From DATIXD01 sp035518875 (GTDB lineage Bacteria; Pseudomonadota; Gammaproteobacteria; Methylococcales; Methylococcaceae): a DNA stretch of 13,326 nucleotides. Both the position numbers and the translations under genes were made by a program. The DNA is taken from contig DATIXD010000046.1 of the NCBI GenBank assembly GCA_035518875.1, forward strand, positions 1-13,326. The letters are read 5' to 3'. The notes beneath the pieces are model-generated. The model was not told where the DNA came from. It worked only from the letters and a program-made list of their open reading frames with translations, and did not search any database. The first letter of the stretch is position 1. Each line of letters begins with the position of its first letter. Positions 5,143 to 11,673 of this stretch are shown here, one piece after another.

Positions 5143-6816
5143 TTAAGTTCGATCAAGGCGTATCTTCCCGACTGGTTGCGGGAATATCGTCGCGGCTTTT
5201 TGCTTGGTGACTGCTTGGCCGGAGTTACTTTGACGGCTTACGCGATTCCTGTCGCCATTGCGTATTCATCCCTGGCTGGATTGCCACCGCAAGCGGGGCT
5301 CTATTGTTACGTTTTCGGTGGTTTAGGTTATGCACTGTTCGGCACCTGTCGTCAATTGGCTATCGGACCGACCGCCGCAATTTCGATGGTGGTGGGCACC
5401 ACGCTAGTCAAACTGGCACCGGACGATCCTGCCCGGCTCGCCTCGCTGGCTGCCTTGACCGCCCTGGTAACGGCGGCGATGGGTATTCTCGGGTGGATGC
5501 TGCGGTTCAGCCAGATGGTCAATTTCATTTCCGAAACAGTGCTTCTCGGTTTCAAGGCCGGTGCAGCGCTCAGCATCGCAGTGACCCAGTTGCCAAAGCT
5601 GTTCGGCGTTCCGGCCGAGGGGCATGACTTTTTCACTCGCTTCTACGCCTTGTGCCTTAATGTGGGCGAGACGAACCCCTATGTCCTGATGTTGGGTTTT
5701 GCAGTTCTTGTCCTGCTTCTGGCGGGCGAAAGATGGCTTCCCGGACGTCCCGTCGCTCTACTTGCGGTCGTCGGCTCCCTAGTGGTGATGTCTTTCACCT
5801 CGCTCGGGGAACACGGCATCAAGGTAGTGGGGTTGTTGCCGCAAGGACTTCCCGTCCTGCAGGTTCCCATGGTCACACGTGACGACGTTGACGAGGTCAT
5901 TCCCCTGGCTTTGGCTTGCCTGTTGCTCTCTTACGTGGAGAGCGTGTCGGCCGCGCGCACGTTTGCGGCCAGCCACGGCTACCGAATCGATCCTCGCCGC
6001 GAGTTGCTGGCCTTGGGTGCGGCAAATTTTCTGGGTGGTCTGGCACAGGGGTTTCCCCTTGCCGGTGGGCTATCCCAGTCAGCGGTTAACGAAAAGGCCG
6101 GCGCTCGGTCGGCATTAGCCCTTCTTTTGGCTTCCGGAGTGATCGGACTGGTCCTCATTTTCATGCCCGGCGTATTTCGCAATCTGCCCGAAACCGTTTT
6201 GGCAGCCATCGTCCTTGTGGCCATCAAAGGATTGGTGGACGTTCGCGAATTGATTCATGTCAGCCGGGTGAGCCGATTCGACTTCAACGTCGCCATGGGC
6301 GCCCTGGTCGGCGTCTTGCTCCTGGGCATTCTTAAGGGCGTGTTGTTGGCGTCTATTTTGTCCATCCTGCTCTTGCTACGCAGGGCGTCGCACCCTCATG
6401 TTGCCTTCCTGGGACGGATACCCGGAACGGACCAATTTTCCGACTTGGAAAGACATCCCCAAAACGAGCGAATTTCGGGAGTATTGGTATTCCGGGTTGA
6501 GGCACATTTGCTGTATTTCAACGTGGAGCATGTTCGGGAGAAAGTGCTGGAAAGACTTGCACTGGAGAGCGGCAACGTGAAATTGGTAATTGCGGACCTG
6601 TCGTGCTCACCGAACCTGGATTTGGCCGGAGGGCGCATGCTGGCGGCGTTGGACACTCAACTGGCTAAGGAGCACCGTGTGCTCAAGCTGGTCAACGTCC
6701 ATGCCCGAGCCCGTGACCTTCTGCGCGCTGAGGGCTTGGAGGAGAAAATCGGCAGGATTCGTCGCCGCGCAACACTGGCGGCTTTAATCGAAGATTTCAA
6801 GAACGAAAAACTCTGA
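5140..6816 (+). CDS. SulP family inorganic anion transporter with C-terminal STAS domain
   Basis: The product is 558 residues, a usual length for SulP (SLC26-type) permeases that move sulfate, bicarbonate or related anions across the inner membrane. The signature AYAIPVAIAYSSLAGLPPQA (33-52) and GTCRQLAIGPTAAIS (68-82) mark TM1-TM3. A run of hydrophobic helices fills residues 25-420. Residues ~440-550 form a STAS domain (VFRVEAHLLYFNVEHVREKV, then LVIADLSCSPNLDLAGG). In the STAS loop the usual D-S-S/T-G stretch reads D494-L-A-G, so the Ser/Thr that is phosphorylated in anti-anti-sigma relatives is missing, as in many SulP proteins. It starts with TTG. It probably forms an operon with the upstream SpoIIAA-like gene. 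The substrate cannot be told from sequence by eye. Confidence 0.92.
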   Translation: MLSSIKAYLPDWLREYRRGFLLGDCLAGVTLTAYAIPVAIAYSSLAGLPPQAGLYCYVFGGLGYALFGTCRQLAIGPTAAISMVVGTTLVKLAPDDPARLASLAALTALVTAAMGILGWMLRFSQMVNFISETVLLGFKAGAALSIAVTQLPKLFGVPAEGHDFFTRFYALCLNVGETNPYVLMLGFAVLVLLLAGERWLPGRPVALLAVVGSLVVMSFTSLGEHGIKVVGLLPQGLPVLQVPMVTRDDVDEVIPLALACLLLSYVESVSAARTFAASHGYRIDPRRELLALGAANFLGGLAQGFPLAGGLSQSAVNEKAGARSALALLLASGVIGLVLIFMPGVFRNLPETVLAAIVLVAIKGLVDVRELIHVSRVSRFDFNVAMGALVGVLLLGILKGVLLASILSILLLLRRASHPHVAFLGRIPGTDQFSDLERHPQNERISGVLVFRVEAHLLYFNVEHVREKVLERLALESGNVKLVIADLSCSPNLDLAGGRMLAALDTQLAKEHRVLKLVNVHARARDLLRAEGLEEKIGRIRRRATLAALIEDFKNEKL

Positions 6817-6847
6817 TCGCTGCGAACGCTCAACCCAACTGATCTGG

Positions 6848-6887
6848 GGCATCGCGACCGATATGTCGGGCAGCGGTCGGCGATGCC
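6848..6887. terminator. Strong hairpin between convergent sulP and SYLF genes
   Basis: GGCATCGCGACCG (6848-6860) pairs with CGGTCGGCGATGCC (6874-6887) along 13 bp with one bulged base and a 13-nt loop. It sits between two genes whose 3' ends face each other (6816 and 6936). There is no T-run on either side, so it may be a bidirectional 3'-end structure rather than a classical intrinsic terminator. Confidence 0.45.
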
Positions 6888-6935
6888 CTCGAGCCAAGCG
6901 AGTGCCCGGCTTTCGCTGTACCGCCGTTATGCCGG

Positions 6936-7505
6936 CTAGGGTTGGATTTTGGTGATCTTCGAACCCTGTATGCCCAATCCGGCCATCAAGCCTGTCTGGT
7001 CGAAGATGAAGGCATAAACGTCTTCCCGTGCCGTCGTCGTCGTCAATGAGCGGGCGACGCCCGCATCGACCACAACGACGCTCGGCCCGACACCGACTTC
7101 CCAGCCTTTGCTGCTGTTCAGATAGTTCAGTGCGGCTTTGTCCATAAAAAACAGCGCATAGCCGAATTTTTGTACCCCGGCTTGCAGACCGTAAGAAGCC
7201 GCGACCGTGTTGTAATACCCGGTGGTTCTTCCTCGTATGCGCAAGGCGCCCTTGCCGTAGCTGCCGCCGCCGATGAAGCCGGCCTTGAGTACATTGGGGA
7301 ACACAAGAATGCCTTTAGCTTGCTTGGAAAGTGCTTTGGCTTCGGGTGAAGTCTGGTAGAGGGACGCAAGTGCGCTGTCCACGTCCCGGTCGATATCCGC
7401 GGCAGATGTTGTCGCGCCTTCCGAATATTCGCCACCCGTCGACTGACAACCGCAGAGCAGCATCGCCGCCAGAATCAGGAGTAGGGATCCCATCATATTC
7501 TTCAT
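6936..7505 (-). CDS. SYLF (Ysc84) domain lipoprotein
   Basis: The product is 189 residues. Residues 1-20 are a lipoprotein signal peptide ending LLCGC with Cys20 as the lipidation site and Gln at +2, which favours the outer membrane. The rest is a SYLF/Ysc84 lipid-binding domain, with AKGILVFPNVLKAGFIGGGS, GALRIRG, YYNTVAASYGLQAG, a YALFFMDKAAL strand and VGVGPSVVVVDAG. In eukaryotes this domain binds phosphoinositides; in bacteria its role is unsettled. AGGAG lies only 3 nt before the ATG at 7511 but 9 nt before the one at 7505, so 7505 is preferred. It lies 135 bp downstream of cti on the same strand and converges with sulP. Confidence 0.88.
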   Translation of the reverse strand: MKNMMGSLLLILAAMLLCGCQSTGGEYSEGATTSAADIDRDVDSALASLYQTSPEAKALSKQAKGILVFPNVLKAGFIGGGSYGKGALRIRGRTTGYYNTVAASYGLQAGVQKFGYALFFMDKAALNYLNSSKGWEVGVGPSVVVVDAGVARSLTTTTAREDVYAFIFDQTGLMAGLGIQGSKITKIQP

Positions 7506-7640
7506 TGTCATATTCTCCTAAGAGTGTGGTTTTTTTTGCGTTTATGGCCCGGCGTCGATTCGGCATCAACGATAGGACATTCAAATCATCACCTGTCTGT
7601 GAGGTAAAAGCCAGCCCCCGCCGAATGACTTGTCGCAACG

Positions 7641-9989
7641 CTAGCGGTTTTCCAGGCGGCTGTAATCGAACAGCGCGCCTTCGACCGGTTCAGCCTGCCG
7701 ATAGGCCTCGTGCACGGCATCGCTGTGGGTCCAAAAGCGCGGGTCGGTGCGGCGTATGGCAAAGCGCGCGGCAAGCGCCGCGTAGTCCTGTTCCGAACGG
7801 AGACTGCCGGCGAGATTCACGAAGGTGGCCAGTCGATTGCTCGGTACCCGGTAGAAGGCGTTGGGATAGGCGCCGATGAACCCGCGAACCACCAGCAGGC
7901 TGTCTTCGTCCGGCAGGCGCCGTTCTTCCTCGGAAAACAGCTCGGAGACATTGCTGTGGGCGCTGTTGCGGATCAGGGTGTAATGGTGATCGCGGCCATC
8001 CTCGCCGCGGATGACCAGAAAGCTGGATTCTGGAAGATAGGAAACCGCCCGGCCCCGCAAAGCAGCCAGTTTATTGAGCAGGGCCGTATTGGTGCCGTCC
8101 GGCCCCTTCGCGGTCAGGTCGTAACGATGATCCAGCACGGGTGCCAAATGCGCTTTCCACCGGCCGTACAGTTCCGTCAGGGGATTGCCGGATTGGTAAG
8201 CGATGCCGGTATTCCCTGTGAAATAGGCCTTGCTGCCATTAAAATAAGCCTTCACGTCGTCGCTCGCTCCTCGGTACCACCGGTCGCCGACGGTGTTGCG
8301 ATCGTCTCTCGGCAATAGGGCCAGAAAATTTAGCTCCCCTTCCATACGCAGAAAATCCATGTAAAGGCGCGCCTCCAATTGATGCGCGGTGTTGCCGTAG
8401 ACGTCGAAGCCGGCCACCAACAGATAGTGAATGCGCTCCAGCAAGCCATAACCCATGATGAGGCCGGTTTGTGGCCGGTCGCCGATCAAGCCCTGCACCA
8501 CGCTGGCACTGTCGAAATGGCGGAATACCGTCAGGGCCGCGTTGCGGTTGACCCCATCCCCATCCCATAACATGGACAGGTTGGGGCCGTCCTTGCCTTG
8601 AAACCGCTGGTTCATGAGCTCGGATTTTCGGCGCAAATACTCGGTCTCCTCGCGCGAGTACGACAGCCACTTAATCAGGCGCGCATTGCTTTGCTGCTCG
8701 ATCGGTAAACTGACGTTTCTCAGTGCACTGGCTAGAAAGTTAGCGTTTTCGTCGTAGAGTGGAAGGTCGGGATGGATGAAGCCGATCCAGAAATAGTCGG
8801 TGATGACGTTGAGCGCCACCTGCCCGCGACACACGGGCCCCTTGATGAAGCCCATGACGGTGAACTGCGCTTCGTCCAGCATCAGCCGGTAGCGCGAACG
8901 CACCGGCAGTTGTTCGAACGCGATGAATGGATTCGCCGCAACCTTGGGATTGTAGGAAGGCAGCGCCGTCACGGAATAGGGTTCGTCCAGGAACCAGCCC
9001 TTGATGCGCGTCATGCGCGCCGCATTGAGGGCATAGGGCATGTGGGTCTTCGAGACCAGGGTGGAGGCGTGCGGGCGCAGTCGGTAATAGACGCGCGCCA
9101 CGCCGGGATCGTCGAAGGGGCGACGGGTGGCGATGAGATCGATGGGTTGCCCCGGCGGCGTCCGGGAGCGGACCAGCTCGAAATAGTCGCCCAAGAGAAG
9201 GTCGTCGAAATAAAGGTGCGCCAGGAACCAGTGCTCGTACAGATACCGGCTCATCAACTGCGTTTTAAGATCCGGACCATTGAGGAAGGCTTCCCACTCG
9301 GCGACGTGGTCGCGCTGCGCGGGTGTCAGCGGAGGCGCGGGCTTAGCGGGCGCGCCCGTCTCCAGCCATCGCATCACGGTTCGGTTTTCCCGCTCGGACA
9401 GCGGTGGAAGGCCGTAGGGCATGCCCCATTCGGGATGCTCCGATTCAAAGCGGTCTATTTCCTCAATGTCCGCACACTGCTGGTCGCGGTCCAGGGAAAA
9501 ATCGTAACGGTCATGGGGCAGCAAGCCGGTTTGCGGAAAATCCAGGCTGCGCTTGAGTGTCAGCAGGCGCGCCATCACACTGCCTTCTCGATTGGCTTTG
9601 CGCGTCTGCTTTCGTTCGTTGAGTACCGGATGAAAGCCTTTCTCACGCCATTCGGCATTGCTCCGGGCATCCTGAAACAGGCGCGTAGGTTCCGCCGCCA
9701 GCAGGCGGGCGGCGTTGTACACCTTGTCCATGTGGCCGCCGCGCGTCACGCCCTCGTAACTGCCGAGCTGCAACTGGCAGGGCGCGTCGTAGCAGGCATG
9801 GCAAACCACGCAACGCCTGTCGAGGATGGCTTTGATGTCGCGCCGGTAATCCACCGCTGAGACCAGACTTTGCCAGTGATCGAAGCGCTCAGGGTTAGCC
9901 TGGCCGTAGCGTTGGTCCCATTGATAGCGACTGTAGGCGGCGCAACCTCCCACCAGGATTACGAGAATAAGCGTAAGAAAAAACCGCAT
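7641..9989 (-). CDS. cti: Periplasmic heme-type fatty acid cis/trans isomerase
   Basis: The product is 782 residues, close to the ~766 of Pseudomonas Cti. Cti converts cis-unsaturated acyl chains of membrane phospholipids to trans in place, which stiffens the membrane under solvent, heat or other stress. The N-terminus is a signal sequence ending VGGC (Cys16), which looks like a lipobox. RRCVVCHACYDAPCQLQL (58-75) contains the c-type heme motif C60-x-x-C63-H64, with further Cys66 and Cys71, exactly the Cti signature. The remaining ~700 residues fit the Cti family domain (for example SKTHMPYALNAARMTRIKGW and GPVCRGQVALNVITDYFWIG). The ATG at 9989 has GGAG 7 nt upstream. No other gene of the pathway is nearby; the enzyme needs no partner gene beyond cytochrome c maturation. 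Confidence 0.95.
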   Translation of the reverse strand: MRFFLTLILVILVGGCAAYSRYQWDQRYGQANPERFDHWQSLVSAVDYRRDIKAILDRRCVVCHACYDAPCQLQLGSYEGVTRGGHMDKVYNAARLLAAEPTRLFQDARSNAEWREKGFHPVLNERKQTRKANREGSVMARLLTLKRSLDFPQTGLLPHDRYDFSLDRDQQCADIEEIDRFESEHPEWGMPYGLPPLSERENRTVMRWLETGAPAKPAPPLTPAQRDHVAEWEAFLNGPDLKTQLMSRYLYEHWFLAHLYFDDLLLGDYFELVRSRTPPGQPIDLIATRRPFDDPGVARVYYRLRPHASTLVSKTHMPYALNAARMTRIKGWFLDEPYSVTALPSYNPKVAANPFIAFEQLPVRSRYRLMLDEAQFTVMGFIKGPVCRGQVALNVITDYFWIGFIHPDLPLYDENANFLASALRNVSLPIEQQSNARLIKWLSYSREETEYLRRKSELMNQRFQGKDGPNLSMLWDGDGVNRNAALTVFRHFDSASVVQGLIGDRPQTGLIMGYGLLERIHYLLVAGFDVYGNTAHQLEARLYMDFLRMEGELNFLALLPRDDRNTVGDRWYRGASDDVKAYFNGSKAYFTGNTGIAYQSGNPLTELYGRWKAHLAPVLDHRYDLTAKGPDGTNTALLNKLAALRGRAVSYLPESSFLVIRGEDGRDHHYTLIRNSAHSNVSELFSEEERRLPDEDSLLVVRGFIGAYPNAFYRVPSNRLATFVNLAGSLRSEQDYAALAARFAIRRTDPRFWTHSDAVHEAYRQAEPVEGALFDYSRLENR

Positions 9990-10051
9990 CGGTCATCTCC
10001 GGGAGACAGCGTGCGCGTCACCGGCACGCGACATTATCAAGGCGTTTTTGG

Positions 10052-10090
10052 AAAAAAATCCCGCCAGGTCAGAGCCGATGGCGGGATTTT
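10052..10090 (-). terminator. Intrinsic terminator downstream of ackA
   Basis: AAAATCCCGCCA (10055-10066) and TGGCGGGATTTT (10079-10090) form a perfect 12-bp stem with a 12-nt loop. Read on the minus strand the stem ends in seven T (10058-10052), the classical rho-independent pattern. It therefore terminates minus-strand transcription coming from ackA and isolates cti downstream. Read on the plus strand the T-run is only four bases, so it is weaker that way. Confidence 0.85.
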
Positions 10091-10249
10091 CTCGGCGTTG
10101 CCGGATTGATGCGGTGCCTATTTTCAACCTCGTTGCGGTTTTTCGGTCCTGGCCGGGCTTGGGCGTGCTACGGCTTCCGCCAGCACGTCGCCGGTCTCTC
10201 GCCTTAAACCCAGGCTTAATCGGATCATCGCCGAGCAAGCGGCGAGATC

Positions 10250-11482
10250 CTAAACGGAAGTTCGCACTGCGGTGAGCGTTTCGCGGGCAATTTGAAGCTC
10301 CTCGTTAGTCCGAATCACCAACACGCGAACCGCCATGCCCGATCGCCCAATGTCTCTGACCGCTCCCTCGTTACAGGCGTTAGCGGTCTCCTCGATTTCA
10401 ATTCCGAGTCGCTCCAGGCCGGTACAGACAAGGCTGCGAACGGCAGAGGCGTTTTCCCCCACGCCACCGGTAAATATTACGGCATCGATCGTACCCAGCG
10501 CGGCGTAATAGCCGCCGATGTATTTTTTGATGCGGTAGCAGTAAAGCTCCAGTGCCAATAGCGCGGCTTTGTCCCCGGACTTTGTTCTAAGCAACACCTC
10601 GCGCAGGTCGTTGGTGCCGGACAATGCTTTTAAGCCGGACTCGTGGTTCAGGGCGTGGTCGACGCTTTCAACGCTCAAGATGCCGACTCTTTGCATGTGC
10701 AAGGGAACGGCCGCATCCAGATCGCCGCAGCGGGTTCCCATCACCAATCCCTCGAGGGGCGTGAAACCCATGGAGGTATCCACGCATTGGCCGCCGGAGA
10801 TGGCTGCGGCACTCGCTCCATTGCCCAGATGCAGGGTGATGAGGTTGAGGCGGTCAACGGGACGATTCAGGTACTCGGCCGCCCGGTTCGCGACATACCG
10901 GTGGGAACTGCCGTGAAAGCCATAACGCCGCACCCGATGATCGCTGTACCAGTCATGGGGCACCGCGTAACGATAGGCTCGGGGCGGCATGGTCTGGTGA
11001 AAGGCGGTATCGAACACGGCCACTTGCGGCACCTGGGGAAAACGCTCGCGGCAAACTTTGATGCCGAGCAAATTCGCCGGGTTATGCAGCGGCGCCAGAG
11101 GTGTCAATGCGCGTATCGACTCGATCACCGCCGGATCGATCAGGGTGGGCTGTGTGAAGCTTTCGCCGCCGTGCACAACTCGATGGCCGATGGCAGACAA
11201 TCCTGCGCTGCCATCAAACGCACCGGACGTACGCATGGCTTCGCCAATGTGGCTGAATGCTTCGCGATGGTCGCGGGCAGTCACCTCGCGGTCGATTTCG
11301 ACCAGGTCGCCGTTTTCATTTCGAGATCGATGGCGCAGATGGCTTTCGTCCTCGCCGATGCGCTCCAGCAGTCCTCCCGCGAGGACGTTTCCCTCATCCA
11401 TGAGCAGCATTTGATATTTAATGGACGAACTACCGCAATTGATGACCAGTACCCTGGCATCGGCATTTTCCGAAACGGTCAT
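10250..11482 (-). CDS. ackA: Acetate kinase
   Basis: The product is 410 residues, the normal length. It catalyses the reversible reaction acetate + ATP = acetyl phosphate + ADP in the cytoplasm. Catalytic and binding residues, placed by analogy with the Methanosarcina enzyme, are all visible: N15 in VINCGSSS, R101 in GHRVVHGG, D158 in VFDTAFHQTMP, H190 in YGFHGSSH, the phosphate loop LHLGNGAS (218-224), R251 in GTRCGDLD, the adenine/phosphate loop FTGGVGENA, and the Glu pair 394-395 in RTNEELQIARE. The ATG at 11482 has GAGGGG 8 nt upstream. It stands alone: neither pta nor a phosphoketolase gene is next to it on this side, and a terminator follows ~160 nt downstream. It is divergent from a GH94-type gene. 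Confidence 0.97.
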   Translation of the reverse strand: MTVSENADARVLVINCGSSSIKYQMLLMDEGNVLAGGLLERIGEDESHLRHRSRNENGDLVEIDREVTARDHREAFSHIGEAMRTSGAFDGSAGLSAIGHRVVHGGESFTQPTLIDPAVIESIRALTPLAPLHNPANLLGIKVCRERFPQVPQVAVFDTAFHQTMPPRAYRYAVPHDWYSDHRVRRYGFHGSSHRYVANRAAEYLNRPVDRLNLITLHLGNGASAAAISGGQCVDTSMGFTPLEGLVMGTRCGDLDAAVPLHMQRVGILSVESVDHALNHESGLKALSGTNDLREVLLRTKSGDKAALLALELYCYRIKKYIGGYYAALGTIDAVIFTGGVGENASAVRSLVCTGLERLGIEIEETANACNEGAVRDIGRSGMAVRVLVIRTNEELQIARETLTAVRTSV

Positions 11483-11512
11483 GGTTTACGCCCCTCGCCT
11501 GATATCGGCTCC

Positions 11513-11529
11513 AGCCTGAGCATCAGGCT
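11513..11529. promoter_or_regulatory. Perfect hairpin in the ackA leader
   Basis: AGCCTGA-GCA-TCAGGCT is a 7-bp stem with a 3-nt loop, 31 bp upstream of the ackA start. On the plus strand it is followed by TGTTTT, like a small terminator, although no plus-strand gene ends here. On the minus strand it would be in the ackA promoter or 5' leader. The function is unknown. Confidence 0.35.
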
Positions 11530-11592
11530 TGTTTTGCGCGTATTATGCCAGAAGGCATTTGAGGTGCGGAGACACAATTCGGCGACATCCGT

Positions 11593-11622
11593 TACAATCT
11601 GCCCGGCGCGGTTTTGAAACCG
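11593..11622 (+). promoter_or_regulatory. Possible -10 box and dyad upstream of the GH94-type gene
   Basis: TACAAT (11593-11598) resembles a sigma-70 -10 element. No good TTGACA-like -35 is seen 16-18 bp upstream. Eleven bases further on, CGGTTTTGAAACCG (11609-11622) is a near-perfect dyad at about the expected transcription start, where an operator could sit. This is a pattern observation only. Confidence 0.25.
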
Positions 11623-11673
11623 GAATTCGGCGGTACCAGGACAGCATTCGAACCTACCCTCGAGGAGACACCG

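Noticed and set aside
8772..9860. Plus-strand open frame of 362 codons
   Set aside because: It lies wholly inside cti on the opposite strand, has a His/Arg/Gln-rich non-protein-like composition and no ribosome site. The cti frame carries clear heme and family motifs.
9991..10006. Dyad TCTCCGGGAGA at the cti ribosome site
   Set aside because: The arms are contiguous, so no hairpin loop can form. The symmetry arises from the GGAG ribosome site and a chance complement.
9993..10238. Minus-strand frame between ackA and cti
   Set aside because: It spans the strong intrinsic terminator and has an Arg/Ser-rich composition with no recognisable domain.
10643..11617. Plus-strand open frame of 324 codons
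   Set aside because: It is antisense to ackA, whose catalytic motifs are all present, and its composition reflects the GC-rich codon pattern of the real gene.
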